Assembly (NCBI RefSeq): GCF_020531985.1
Contig: NZ_JAJAVQ010000002.1
Span: forward strand, 682,001-746,000
Length of the DNA: 64,000 nt
Direction of reading: 5' to 3'
From: Rheinheimera aquimaris
Lineage (GTDB): Bacteria > Pseudomonadota > Gammaproteobacteria > Enterobacterales > Alteromonadaceae
The notes beneath the pieces are model-generated. The model did no database searches, had not been told where the DNA came from, and worked only from the letters and a program-made list of their open reading frames with translations. Positions 34,256 through 43,293 of this stretch are shown one piece after another; the stretch's first letter is position 1; each line of letters starts with the position of its first letter. A program made the position numbers and the translations under genes.

Positions 34256-35571
34256 GCACTGGTCCCGGTTGGCATTCGCGGCATGCTAATGATTGTCAGT
34301 GTGCCGTTTCCGGCATTTTGCCGGCGTACGCTGCCGCCCAGGCGCTCAATTGACATATTGGCCAGGAACTGGCCGATACCTAAGCCTTGCTCACTTTGTT
34401 GCGGCAACTTACCCAACTCTGCCAGCCTGCCGGCAGATAAACCTTCCCCAAAATCACGCACCTGGATTTTCAGGCCGTCTGCATTTAGTGTCAGCACGAT
34501 TTCAAGGGTGTTGTGGTTATTTGCCAGGCTGGCTTCGGCAGCGTTGTCGAGAATATTTAACAGCGCAGCACCAAATCCCTGGCTGTCTGATAGCATAAAA
34601 TCCGCCGTCTGAACGCATGGTGTTATCTGCAGGCTAATATCGGGTCGGCTGTTGAGCCAGCGGGCTATGGCCTGCTCGGTTTGCCGGTACAGTGGCTGGC
34701 TTACCTCATCACTGCGCAGGCTGCCAGCATCGCTGCGCAGTTGCTGCACTATCTGCTGGCAGCGTTTTAACTGTTGTTGTAATTCCGTTATGGCCGCATT
34801 TTGCGTGTCGGTTGCTATTTCATCGGTTAATAACTGCATGGTCTGAATTGGGCTGGCTAAATCGTGCGCTGCATTGGCGGCAAAGGTGGCCAATGCCAGC
34901 ATCTGCTCGTTGCGGATCTGTTGCTGCTGTAATTCACTGATCTTTTTGGATTTAACCCGGTTTAAGCTGGCCTGTGAGCTGATAAACCAGCTGATTAGCA
35001 AAGCAGAGATAGAGAAGGCCCACCACATTTGCTGCATATGCTGGCTAAAACCATTGTTATCTGTATGGTGCATAGCGTGATCAGTATGCGTAGTTAACGG
35101 CCCGGTTTGTTCCAGTAAGCTGTCGATGCTGGGGATCTGCAGATCGCCAACCTGCAGTAGCAGGCTGTAGCAGGTAATCGCCAATGCCGCTACTACATAG
35201 CCGCTTTTGCCAGCCAGCATAACGGCAGCAACAGCCACCGGCAGCAATAACATTGCCACCAGGCCATTGCTAACACCGCCGCTCATGGCCAGCAGGCAAC
35301 CGAGCATTAATACATCCAGCATGCAACTGAACAGATAAATATGTCTAAGTGCTATCTTGTTAGCGCTTAAAAAACGGGGCAGTAGATTGGTGCAGGTGTG
35401 GGTAAGCAGCAGCAGTGCAATTAATGGCCAGGAATTAACCTGATACTGCAGTAGCCAGCCTGCACATGCCGCCAGAGTTTCAAAACCAATCAGGCCCCAG
35501 CGAAATTGCACAAAGTGTTTTAGCTGATGCTGAGCAGAAAGTTCGGTGGCAATAACAAGTTGTCTGGCCAT
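34252..35571 (-). CDS. RegB/PrrB-type redox sensor histidine kinase
   Basis: A 439-residue kinase. Six membrane helices fill 25-200, with a His-rich outer loop (THTDHAMHH, 161-169) and HMQQMWWAF before the last helix. The DHp motif is AAHDLASPIQTM with His236; the ATPase boxes are NILDNAAEAS, VRDFGEGLS and GLGIGQFL. RegB proteins bind ubiquinone near a GGxxNPF motif between membrane helices; here the matching stretch (98-104) reads GGVSNGL, so the Pro-Phe is missing. No strong ribosome site is visible at the chosen ATG. It signals to the RegA-like regulator encoded next. Confidence 0.85.
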   Translation of the reverse strand: MARQLVIATELSAQHQLKHFVQFRWGLIGFETLAACAGWLLQYQVNSWPLIALLLLTHTCTNLLPRFLSANKIALRHIYLFSCMLDVLMLGCLLAMSGGVSNGLVAMLLLPVAVAAVMLAGKSGYVVAALAITCYSLLLQVGDLQIPSIDSLLEQTGPLTTHTDHAMHHTDNNGFSQHMQQMWWAFSISALLISWFISSQASLNRVKSKKISELQQQQIRNEQMLALATFAANAAHDLASPIQTMQLLTDEIATDTQNAAITELQQQLKRCQQIVQQLRSDAGSLRSDEVSQPLYRQTEQAIARWLNSRPDISLQITPCVQTADFMLSDSQGFGAALLNILDNAAEASLANNHNTLEIVLTLNADGLKIQVRDFGEGLSAGRLAELGKLPQQSEQGLGIGQFLANMSIERLGGSVRRQNAGNGTLTIISMPRMPTGTSA

Positions 35572-35588
35572 AGCAAAGGAGTATCCGG

Positions 35589-35617
35589 CAAAAAAATACG
35601 GCTGCTAGGCAGCCGTT
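35589..35617 (-). terminator. Rho-independent terminator of the zinc-starvation operon
   Basis: ACGGCTGC-TAG-GCAGCCGT stem (35598-35616); on the minus strand it is followed by ATTTTTTTG. It ends the six-gene operon whose last stop is at 35685. Confidence 0.88.
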
Positions 35618-35684
35618 CGCAAAATGTCAGAAGAGACTAAACCATTGCAGCGGTAATGTCATTCTGAGTCGTTTTAGTGTAACG

Positions 35685-37088
35685 CTAACAGCAGCTTGCG
35701 TCACTGTGGCAAATTGTCGCAGGGGCATGCTTAGTTGGTTGCACAGCGTCAAACTTAAACGCTGTACCGCCCGGTTCACCTAACACTTCGTCACTATGCA
35801 TGACCAGCCGGCCGGCTATAAGGGTAGCTAGCGGCCAGCCGGTTACTGTTTTGCCATCGTACGGCGTCCACTGTACTTTGCTGGCAATCCAGCTGTTGCT
35901 GATAGTGCGTTTGGCGTTTAAATCAACCAGGGTTAAATCTGCATCGTAGCCAACCGCCAGGCGGCCTTTGCCGGTTAGGCCGAAAATACGTGCCGGGTTA
36001 GCGCAGGTTAAATCAACCAGCCGCTCCAGGCTTAACCGGCCAGCTGCAACATGGTCCAGCATCACGGGTAGCAGGGTTTGCACCCCAGTCATGCCACTGG
36101 GTGAGTTGGGGTAAGGTTTGGCTTTTTCTTCCAGCGTATGCGGCGCATGGTCACTGCCGATAATATCAACAGTACCGTCGTTAATGCCTTGCCATAAGGC
36201 TTGCTGATGCTGCAGGTCGCGCACCGGCGGGTTCATTTGTGCCAGGCTGCCCAGGCGCTCGTAGCAGTCTGGCGCATGCATGGTTAAATGATGCGGTGTC
36301 ACTTCAACGGTTACCTGGTGTTTAAAGGCGGCCAGATAGGCCATTTCGTCGCCGGTAGAAATATGCAGCAGGTGCAACGGCCGGCCGGTTTGCTGTGCTA
36401 AAGCCACAATGCGCTGTGTTGCCAGCAGTGCACTTTGCGTATCACGCCAGACCGGGTGGTTGCGCACATCGCCGACGGCTAGCGGCTGGCGCTGACGTAA
36501 ACGAGCTTCATCTTCGGCATGAATAGCTACCCGGCGTTTACCGTTCTGCAGAATTTGCTTTAACAGCTCATCTTGCTCAGCCAGCAAGTCGCCAAAAGAG
36601 CTACCCATAAACACTTTAACGCCGGCACAGCCAGGCAGTGTTTCCAGCTCGGCCAGCTGGTGAAGGTTTGCACCGCTGCCGCCGATGTAAAACGCATAGT
36701 TACAATAACTGCGCTGCGCTGCAATACTGAGTTTTGCCTGCAGAACCGCGGCGTTTAACGTTAACGGGTTGGTATTGGGCATTTCAAAAAAGCCGGTGAC
36801 CCCGCCTAACACCGCACCTTTGCTGCCATGATGAATATCTTCTTTATGCGTCAGGCCCGGTTCACGAAAATGTACCTGAGTATCAATCACACCCGGCAAT
36901 ACATGCAGGCCGGCGGCGTCGATAATCTTATCAGCCTGCCAGCCACTGCCGCCTATGGCAGCAATTTTACCCTGAATTACCGCTACGTCGGCTTGTACCC
37001 GGCCTGATGGCGTGACTAAAGTACCGCCGCGGACAAGGGTTTCAGCCTGTTTAAACTCAATCTTTTTTAGGAACTCTTGTGCTTGCAT
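35685..37088 (-). CDS. Dihydroorotase-like amidohydrolase (PyrC/PyrQ-like) of the zinc operon
   Basis: A 467-residue amidohydrolase that converts carbamoyl-aspartate to dihydroorotate in pyrimidine synthesis if its family assignment holds. Key sites: D69-T-Q71-V-H73-FREPG, where the first metal His of the usual HxH is Gln; Lys158 (VKVF), His190 (IHAEDE), His242 (LHISTGDE) and Asp313 (GSDHAPHT). It ends in a Cys/His-containing tail (CHSDASCC). A spare dihydroorotase next to FolE2 and Zur matches known zinc-starvation loci, where it stands in for the housekeeping enzyme. The Gln change suggests altered metal need. Last gene of the operon. Confidence 0.85.
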   Translation of the reverse strand: MQAQEFLKKIEFKQAETLVRGGTLVTPSGRVQADVAVIQGKIAAIGGSGWQADKIIDAAGLHVLPGVIDTQVHFREPGLTHKEDIHHGSKGAVLGGVTGFFEMPNTNPLTLNAAVLQAKLSIAAQRSYCNYAFYIGGSGANLHQLAELETLPGCAGVKVFMGSSFGDLLAEQDELLKQILQNGKRRVAIHAEDEARLRQRQPLAVGDVRNHPVWRDTQSALLATQRIVALAQQTGRPLHLLHISTGDEMAYLAAFKHQVTVEVTPHHLTMHAPDCYERLGSLAQMNPPVRDLQHQQALWQGINDGTVDIIGSDHAPHTLEEKAKPYPNSPSGMTGVQTLLPVMLDHVAAGRLSLERLVDLTCANPARIFGLTGKGRLAVGYDADLTLVDLNAKRTISNSWIASKVQWTPYDGKTVTGWPLATLIAGRLVMHSDEVLGEPGGTAFKFDAVQPTKHAPATICHSDASCC

Positions 37089-37099
37089 GGTTATTGGCC

Positions 37100-38002
37100 T
37101 TATCGGTTATATGACACGCTTGCCACTGCATCGTGCGGGTGCAGGCTTTCATGGTGCGCAACATCAATACTAAATGCCGGGTAGTGCGGCTTTAGCGCGG
37201 CATGTAAACGCCGGGCGGCATCTTCAACAAACATCAGATTGGCACCATTTAAGCGGGCAAACTCCTGCTCGTCAGCACGTTTCACTGCGGTTTGCAAAGG
37301 CGTTGCCAGGGCCTGTTCGGCCAGATGGATCAGTTTTAACATGCCAAAGTCCTTGTGCGTTGGGTCAATGTCGACACTTAACCGCGCCGTACTGCGCTGG
37401 CTGTGCGGCGTGGCCAGGCTGGCATGTTGCAAAAGCCATTGGCTGACCTGGTTTGTATCAATCACCTGCTGCGCTGCAAACTGCTTGGTAAACTGCTCAC
37501 TGAGCAGTTGCCGGCTTAAGGTGGCTGAGCAGGGGCAGGTAGAGGAATAACCGATATTAAGGCTCAGTGACACCTTCAGTTTATCGCCGCTCAGGCAGGC
37601 ATCCAGCGTGAGCGGATAAGCTTTAAACCCGGCCAGATCTGCCGTTTTTAGCGCCGGTCGGCGTAGCATCAGGTTGCAATTTAAGCGCAGTGTCGCGCTG
37701 GTGCTGCCGCACTCCTGCTGGCTGTGCAGCAGGCTTTGCAGAAACGCCTGCAGGCCAGCCGGGCTGACAGGTTCTGCTTGTACCCATTGAAATAACTGCT
37801 GATACAGGCGCGACATATGAATGCCTTTTTTATCTGCTTTTGGCAGGTTAACACTGATATCGGCTTTGGCGGACAGCACGTTGTCTGGATGGTCGGCCAG
37901 GGTAAAGATTACATCAATCTGTTGCATACCTACGCTGTCAAGGGCGGCGGCAAAGGCGGGAGTGACGGCATGTGCGGTATCTGCCAGCGCGGAAAAATTC
38001 AT
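37100..38002 (-). CDS. folE2: GTP cyclohydrolase FolE2 (type IB)
   Basis: A 300-residue enzyme that makes dihydroneopterin triphosphate from GTP, the first step of folate synthesis. It carries the type IB signatures KKGIHMSRLY (59-67) and STCPCSATLS with Cys156, the metal/active-site cysteine. Unlike the zinc-dependent FolE, type IB enzymes can use several metals, which is why they are induced by zinc shortage. The gene lies 11 bases before the dihydroorotase gene and 18 bases after zur, all in one operon. Confidence 0.95.
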   Translation of the reverse strand: MNFSALADTAHAVTPAFAAALDSVGMQQIDVIFTLADHPDNVLSAKADISVNLPKADKKGIHMSRLYQQLFQWVQAEPVSPAGLQAFLQSLLHSQQECGSTSATLRLNCNLMLRRPALKTADLAGFKAYPLTLDACLSGDKLKVSLSLNIGYSSTCPCSATLSRQLLSEQFTKQFAAQQVIDTNQVSQWLLQHASLATPHSQRSTARLSVDIDPTHKDFGMLKLIHLAEQALATPLQTAVKRADEQEFARLNGANLMFVEDAARRLHAALKPHYPAFSIDVAHHESLHPHDAVASVSYNR

Positions 38003-38020
38003 TCGGGTGCAGTCCTTAAT

Positions 38021-38458
38021 TTAACTGTCAGCGGTATTAACACAGCTGTGGCACAAACCATGTAATTCAATATGGTTATCACGGGTTTGAAAGGTGGAGT
38101 TTGGTTGCTGCAACAGCGGGTGTACTACGGCATGCGATAAGGCGTACTTTTCAATTTGCTGACATTTATCGCAAATCAGCACTTGCCAAAACGTTGGCTG
38201 CCTGTTTTCGACATATATAAACTTATTGATGGTGCGCAAATGCAGCACACATTGCATTTGCAGTAAAAAATCCAATGCCCGGTAGGCCGCCATCGGGTGC
38301 AGCGTGGTGTCGTAGTCTTGTTGCACCGCAGCAATCAGTTCATAAGCCGACATAGCAGTATTTTTTTGCTGCAATAGCGCCATTACCTGCTTACGGTTTT
38401 TTGTCATTGACGGCCGGCGGTTTAACTCAGCCTGGCTGACACAGTAGCTTGCTTTCAT
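38021..38458 (-). CDS. zur: Fur-family zinc regulator Zur
   Basis: A 145-residue Fur-family repressor. The winged helix (HPMAAYRALDFLLQ) is followed by a dimer domain with two structural zinc CxxC pairs, CDKC and CHSC, near residues 95-98 and 136-139, and His-rich stretches (HAVVHPLLQQ, NHIELHGLCHSC). Its place between zinc-sparing enzymes identifies it as Zur rather than Fur. It sits inside the operon it probably controls, which would give negative feedback through the palindromes at 40715-40753. An ATG 17 codons later is an alternative start. Confidence 0.9.
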   Translation of the reverse strand: MKASYCVSQAELNRRPSMTKNRKQVMALLQQKNTAMSAYELIAAVQQDYDTTLHPMAAYRALDFLLQMQCVLHLRTINKFIYVENRQPTFWQVLICDKCQQIEKYALSHAVVHPLLQQPNSTFQTRDNHIELHGLCHSCVNTADS

Positions 38459-38486
38459 CGGCTGTTACATCTCAGTTGTTGCGATA

Positions 38487-39056
38487 TCACATCGGATCCA
38501 GCGTTAACAGTACCCGCGGCAGATCGGACGCGGGCGAGCGGTGCACTATCGCCTGCTGCTCGTTGCCTTCCCATCCTGAGCCTTTTAGCAAGGTAACAGC
38601 AAAGGGCGTGGCCTGAACTGTGTTGCCTGCGCTATCGAGCCACTCGGTGCCGGGGCCCATATAGGTGCATACCAGCCGGCACACCAGATGATCAGTATGA
38701 AACTTCGGGCACATAGGTTTGCTTAGTGTCTCCAGTCGCAGCCCCAACTGCTTGCAATCCATTAAGCAGGCGAACATCTGGCATTGCAGCGCAATATCGG
38801 CCAGTAATTCGGCTTTACCTGGCGCATCGGGCAAGGCAAAAACAATATCATTTTGTACGCTTTCTGCGCTGACAATACGTTTTAGCGGCATGCTAAAACG
38901 CAGCGAACGGCAATATTCGGCGATAGCAGTATTCTTCTGGCGTTGCCAACTGGCTAAATTGACGTCATCGGCAAAGATATCGGTAAGCACCCCGGCCTCA
39001 TCTGATTGCAGCTGGCGGCTAGGCAGTCGAAACTCAGTAAATGCCAGCGCACTCAT
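38487..39056 (-). CDS. DUF1826 protein
   Basis: A 189-residue cytosolic protein of the DUF1826 family, function unknown, often found beside COG0523 GTPases. The C-terminal half has KFH120-T-D122[17 protein letters not shown] and, later, IVH172-RSP...PR181-VLLTLD. This HxD...H...R spacing is that of Fe(II)/2-oxoglutarate oxygenases, so a metal-dependent jelly-roll enzyme is possible; that is my inference. Cysteines 92, 97, 101, 116, 126 and 130 could also bind zinc. ATG 39056 overlaps the GTPase stop (ATGA) and has CAGGAG upstream, so the ORF's earlier start at 39098 is not used. Confidence 0.8.
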   Translation of the reverse strand: MSALAFTEFRLPSRQLQSDEAGVLTDIFADDVNLASWQRQKNTAIAEYCRSLRFSMPLKRIVSAESVQNDIVFALPDAPGKAELLADIALQCQMFACLMDCKQLGLRLETLSKPMCPKFHTDHLVCRLVCTYMGPGTEWLDSAGNTVQATPFAVTLLKGSGWEGNEQQAIVHRSPASDLPRVLLTLDPM

Positions 39057-40273
39057 GCTACCTGCTCCTGTACAAAAGGACTGGGCAGCTGTTGCCACTG
39101 TGCTTCCCCTAAAGCCAGCTCGGCGTCGGTGAGCAAGCAGGCGTTAAGCTGCGCCAGCATGGCCTTTTTATTTAGTCGCTGGCCAATAAACACCAGTTCC
39201 TGCCGCCGGTCGCCATAGGGTTCGGCCCAGTTCAGGATAATCGCCTGCTGCATGTCGGCGTCCTGCGGCCATTGCTCCGCCGGTACAGCCTGCCAGAATA
39301 ACCCGGCCATATGATAGCGGGCGATACCGCCGGCCTGATGCCATAGCCAGGCATAGGCCGGTGTGCTGGCCAGCCAGAAATAGCCTTTTGAGCGAAGCAA
39401 ACGCCCGTTTGGCCAATCCTGATGCAAAAACGCATGAAACCGGGCCGGGTGAAACGGCTTGCGGGCGGTAAAGCTGAAACTGCTGATGCCGTATTCTTCG
39501 GTTTCGGGCGTATGTTCACCGCGCAGTTCGGCCAGCCAGCCAGGAGCCTGCTGTGCTTTGTCGAAGTTAAACAGGCCGGTATTTAGTATCTGCTTTAACT
39601 CCACCTTGCCCTGTTCCGCTGCAATAATAGGGGCGCTGCTGTTTAAACTGCGCAGTATCGCCTGCAGTCGCTGCAGTTGCGCTTTGGTGACTAAATCTGT
39701 TTTGCTGATGATCAGCACATCACAAAACTCTATCTGTTCTATCAGTAAATCACTGACACTGCGCTCGTCATCTTCACCTAAACTTTCTCCGCGTTCGGTT
39801 AAATCCTGTGCGGCCTCAAAGTCGGTGAGAAAGTTCACCGCATCTACTACCGTGACCAGTGTGTCTAAGCGGGCAATATCGGCCAGGCTCTGGCCGTCTT
39901 CAGGCTCAAAGGTAAAAGTTTCCGCTATAGGTAGCGGCTCGGAGATACCGGTCGATTCAATCAGTAGATAATCAAAGCGGCCGGCTTTGGCCAGTTTACC
40001 CACTTCCAGCAGCAGATCTTCGCGTAAGGTGCAGCAAATGCAGCCGTTGCTCATTTCTACCAGCTTTTCTTCGGCGCGGTTAAGGCTGACTTCTTTATTC
40101 AGCTGGTTGGCGTCGATATTGACGTCGCTCATATCATTAACAATAACAGCAACCCGCAGGCCATCGCGGTTATTCAGCACATGATTAAGTAAGGTGGTTT
40201 TTCCGGCACCTAAGAAACCGGATAACACTGTGACCGGTAAGCGGGTGTCAGAAGCGATATCAATTGGCAGCAT
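39053..40273 (-). CDS. COG0523 (CobW/ZigA-type) zinc metallochaperone GTPase
   Basis: A 406-residue P-loop GTPase. Walker A is GFLGAGKT (19-26), the metal motif CxCC is Cys78-Ile-Cys80-Cys81, Walker B/ESTG ([10 protein letters not shown]) and SKTD for guanine follow, and the CobW C-terminal domain starts near 265 ([14 protein letters not shown]). COG0523 proteins in Zur regulons deliver zinc to key enzymes when it is scarce. Its start overlaps the MerC-like gene by 14 bases and its end overlaps DUF1826 by four, so three proteins are translated in close coupling. Confidence 0.92.
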   Translation of the reverse strand: MLPIDIASDTRLPVTVLSGFLGAGKTTLLNHVLNNRDGLRVAVIVNDMSDVNIDANQLNKEVSLNRAEEKLVEMSNGCICCTLREDLLLEVGKLAKAGRFDYLLIESTGISEPLPIAETFTFEPEDGQSLADIARLDTLVTVVDAVNFLTDFEAAQDLTERGESLGEDDERSVSDLLIEQIEFCDVLIISKTDLVTKAQLQRLQAILRSLNSSAPIIAAEQGKVELKQILNTGLFNFDKAQQAPGWLAELRGEHTPETEEYGISSFSFTARKPFHPARFHAFLHQDWPNGRLLRSKGYFWLASTPAYAWLWHQAGGIARYHMAGLFWQAVPAEQWPQDADMQQAIILNWAEPYGDRRQELVFIGQRLNKKAMLAQLNACLLTDAELALGEAQWQQLPSPFVQEQVA

Positions 40274-40634
40274 GTTGAGGCTCTTGCAGTTTAAGTAAAA
40301 GTTTTCGGTTATATAAGTGAGCGCTGATTAACAGCATACCGCCCATAATTGACAGTGCTGCTTCTGCTTCATGGGGCCCGAACAGAGCCGTAATCAGCAG
40401 CAAAAAGCCGCCTAACCCCAGCACAAAAGGCGTTTTGCTGCGGTGTACACACCAGCCGCCAGGCAGGCTCCAAACCAGAAAAGCAGCAATAGGTAATAAC
40501 ATCAGGTAGTGAAACCACTCGGAACTGAAAATACCCAGTAATAAGCCTGAGCTGCCTAAAGCCAGCAATACCGGAGTGGCAAGACAATGCACAACACATA
40601 GGCCAGACAAAGTGGCTGCAATAAGATCTTTCAT
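40260..40634 (-). CDS. MerC-domain membrane protein
   Basis: A 124-residue inner-membrane protein with four helices. It has the MerC feature of a cysteine pair in the first helix (LCVVHC, Cys13/Cys17). MerC carries mercuric ions in mer operons, but no mer genes are here; in Zur-controlled clusters MerC-like proteins are more likely to handle zinc. It is the first gene of the six-gene operon and faces the ZnuD-like gene across the palindromic Zur boxes. Transport of zinc is inferred from context. Confidence 0.85.
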   Translation of the reverse strand: MKDLIAATLSGLCVVHCLATPVLLALGSSGLLLGIFSSEWFHYLMLLPIAAFLVWSLPGGWCVHRSKTPFVLGLGGFLLLITALFGPHEAEAALSIMGGMLLISAHLYNRKLLLKLQEPQHAAN

Positions 40635-40714
40635 AAACCCTCACGTTAACCGGAACTGTGAATTCAACTTGTGTTGTTGTTTTCCTGTCGTAAGCATTGC
40701 CGGCGAATATAAAA

Positions 40715-40753
40715 ATGTTATAACATCACAACAGTTGAAATATGTTATAACGT
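40715..40753. promoter_or_regulatory. Two Zur-box-like palindromes
   Basis: ATGTTATAACAT (40715-40726, perfect) and ATGTTATAACGT (40742-40753, one mismatch) match the core of gammaproteobacterial Zur sites (GTTATA...TATAAC). Centres are 27 bases apart. They lie between the divergent MerC-operon and ZnuD-like genes and can control both. Confidence 0.82.
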
Positions 40754-40835
40754 AACAATTAATTCGTCAAATGCGGGCTTCGCGTGAAATCAGCGCACCT
40801 GTGGCACAAACGCGGAAGTAGGGAAGAGGGTATTT

Positions 40836-43226
40836 ATGTTTAAGAAAGCAATACTGGCCAGTTTGGTCAGCGCAGTGCTATTCAGTGCTGCGGCTAATGC
40901 AGAATCAATCTCTGGTGTGGTGACAGACAGTAATGGAAAGCCGGTTGCCGGTGCCACCGTTAGTGTTGCCGGCGAAAATCAGCAGGTGGTTACCGATGCC
41001 GCCGGCCGTTTTACCATCAAGATGCTAGCGGCCGATACTGAGTTGCATGTCGAAGCGCGTGGCTTTGCCCACCGTAATGCGCATTTTAGTGTGCCGAAGC
41101 AAGGGCTGACGGATGTCAGTGTGGTATTGCTAAGCAGTACTATCGAAGTTATTGATGTAAAAGCCAGCTTGTTTCACACCTCTGCCACTGAATCAGCGTT
41201 ACCGGTAAATGTGCTGGCTGGCGACAAGCTGAAAATGCGCCAGGCTTCAACACTTGGCGATACGTTAAAAAATGAAGTGGGCGTACATTCTAACTTCTAT
41301 GGCGGCGTTGCCAGCAGCCCTATTATCCGCGGCTTAGACGGCCCACGGGTGCTTATTACGCAAAACGGTTTAGATGCCGGTGATGCGTCCCGTGTTGGCC
41401 CTGACCACAGCGTGGCCAGTGAAGCCAGTACTGCTACCCAGATTGAAGTATTACGCGGGCCTGCCACATTATTTTACGGCAGTGGCGCTATTGGTGGTGT
41501 AGTGAACGTGGTGGATGAGCGGGTGCCCACTGACAGCACAAGCCGCGCCGAATGGATGGTGCAACGTGAATCGGTTAACAATGAAAAATTGGTGGCGGGT
41601 TCAGCCGTAAGCGGCACAGATAACATCGCGGTATATGTAGATGGCTTCTGGCGCGACAGTGATGACTACAGTATTCCGGGGTTTGCTGAAGCTGAACCGG
41701 AAGAAGGTGCCAAAAAAGGCAAGGTGGCGAATTCTGCATCTGAGGCCAAAGGCGGCACTGTGGGTGCCAGTTGGTTGCTCAGCAATGGCTATGTCGGCAT
41801 CTCGTATGGCCGTTTAGAGCGTGAATATGGCATACCTGGGCATTCACACGGTGGCCACGAGCATGAAGAAGGCGAAGCGCACGAAGAAGAGCAGGTGTAT
41901 GCCGATTTAACGCAGAACCGCTACCAGCTGTTAAGTGAACTGAATTTCTCTTCTGGTCTTATCCGCGCGGTGAATACCCGGCTGGCCTTTACCGATTATG
42001 AACATGCCGAAATTGAAGCAGGAGTGGTAGGCACCACTTTTAAAAACCGTAGTCAGGAAGCGCGGTTAGAACTGTTGCACCGCACGCTCGGGCACTGGCG
42101 TGGTGGCTTAAGTTTGCATTATAAGTTCAGCGACTTTGAGGCAATAGGTGAAGAGGCTTTTACGCCGCCATCTGAAAGCCAGATGCTGGCTGTGGGCTTG
42201 ATGGAAGAGAGGCACTTCGGTGACTGGCTGGTGCAACTGGGTGCCCGGGTTGAACGCGTGACGATTGATGCCAGTGATGTATTGCTGCCTGATATCGGTG
42301 CGCATAGCCATGGCGAAGAAGAGCACGACCATGATCATGACCACGGCGCTGGCATGATTAGGGCGTTCGATGTTAGCCAGAAGTTTACACCTTACAGTCT
42401 ATCTGCCGGGACCGTGTGGGATTTTGCTGAAGGTTATAACCTTGGCTTCTCAGTTTCACGTTCTCAACGGGCACCATCAGCGGCTGAACTATTGTCGTTT
42501 GGTGCACACATTGGTACGCAATCTTATGAAGTCGGTGCCATGTTTACGCTCGATGGCGACGAGTTCGTGCTGAACACCCAGCCAATTGAACTGGAAACGG
42601 CGAACAACCTGGATGTCACGCTGCGTAAATTCAGTGGCAATACCGGCTTTGTGCTGAATGCGTTTTATAACCGGGTAGATAACTACTACTACCAGCAAAA
42701 TACCGGTTTATTTGCCGAGTCTGGCCACAGTCACGACCATGGCGATGAGGAAGAAGGCCATGAGCACGGTGGCGAACTGCCGGTATATTTATTTACTGCT
42801 GCCGATGTCACCCTGCACGGTTTAGAGGCCCAGTTTAACTGGCAAATCAACGACCCCTTTAAGTTAACACTGCAAGGCGATTATATCCGTGCCCGGCTGA
42901 ACGACGGTGGCGATTTACCTCGTACGCCGCCACTGCGCATGGCTGCAGAGCTGGCTTATGAGCATGATGCAATAAGCGCCGATGTGCGCGCTACCCGCTA
43001 CTTTAAGCAGGACAAGGTTTCTGAGCTTGAACAAGCAACCGCAGGTTACACCTTGCTGGATGCCAGCGTCAGCTATCGGTTTGAGCTGGGTGCTCAGCTG
43101 CTGACGGCTTATATCAAAGGCCAGAATCTGACTGATGAAGAAGCCCGGGTACATACCTCTTTCTTAAAGGATATTACGCCGTTACCTGGCCGCTCGGTTG
43201 CAGTGGGCTTGCGCGGCAGTTTCTGA
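40836..43226 (+). CDS. ZnuD-like TonB-dependent zinc receptor, His-rich
   Basis: A 796-residue outer-membrane receptor: signal peptide (to NAES), a carboxypeptidase-regulatory-like beta domain at about 25-105 (SGVVTDSNGKPVAGATV), a plug (PIIRGLDGPRVLITQNGLDA, IEVLRGPATLFYGSGAIGG) and a barrel ending VAVGLRGSF. Three loops are packed with His/Asp/Glu (near 338-350, 488-506 and 630-644; for example EEEHDHDHDHG), as in ZnuD, and would collect zinc at the surface. Zur-like boxes lie upstream. It heads a two-gene unit with an AztD-like lipoprotein. Confidence 0.92.
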   Translation: MFKKAILASLVSAVLFSAAANAESISGVVTDSNGKPVAGATVSVAGENQQVVTDAAGRFTIKMLAADTELHVEARGFAHRNAHFSVPKQGLTDVSVVLLSSTIEVIDVKASLFHTSATESALPVNVLAGDKLKMRQASTLGDTLKNEVGVHSNFYGGVASSPIIRGLDGPRVLITQNGLDAGDASRVGPDHSVASEASTATQIEVLRGPATLFYGSGAIGGVVNVVDERVPTDSTSRAEWMVQRESVNNEKLVAGSAVSGTDNIAVYVDGFWRDSDDYSIPGFAEAEPEEGAKKGKVANSASEAKGGTVGASWLLSNGYVGISYGRLEREYGIPGHSHGGHEHEEGEAHEEEQVYADLTQNRYQLLSELNFSSGLIRAVNTRLAFTDYEHAEIEAGVVGTTFKNRSQEARLELLHRTLGHWRGGLSLHYKFSDFEAIGEEAFTPPSESQMLAVGLMEERHFGDWLVQLGARVERVTIDASDVLLPDIGAHSHGEEEHDHDHDHGAGMIRAFDVSQKFTPYSLSAGTVWDFAEGYNLGFSVSRSQRAPSAAELLSFGAHIGTQSYEVGAMFTLDGDEFVLNTQPIELETANNLDVTLRKFSGNTGFVLNAFYNRVDNYYYQQNTGLFAESGHSHDHGDEEEGHEHGGELPVYLFTAADVTLHGLEAQFNWQINDPFKLTLQGDYIRARLNDGGDLPRTPPLRMAAELAYEHDAISADVRATRYFKQDKVSELEQATAGYTLLDASVSYRFELGAQLLTAYIKGQNLTDEEARVHTSFLKDITPLPGRSVAVGLRGSF

Positions 43227-43231
43227 TTTTT

Positions 43232-43273
43232 GTGCGGCAGGGAAGCTTTAGTTCCTGTCCTGCCGCACCTTTT
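43232..43273 (+). terminator. Hairpin between the ZnuD-like and AztD-like genes
   Basis: GTGCGGCAGG and CCTGCCGCAC form a ten-base-pair stem with an inner GGAA/TTCC helix, followed by CTTTTAC. It could partly terminate, giving more receptor mRNA than lipoprotein mRNA, or protect the 3' end. Confidence 0.65.
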
Positions 43274-43293
43274 ACTTATAACAAGGAGTGACA

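Noticed and set aside
40260-40634. Mercury resistance from the MerC-like gene
   Set aside because: No merA, merT, merP or merR is present, and the gene heads a Zur-type operon.
41830-42780. CRISPR or tandem DNA repeats in the His-rich parts of the zinc receptor
   Set aside because: The His/Asp/Glu codons give local low complexity only; there are no regular repeat-spacer units.
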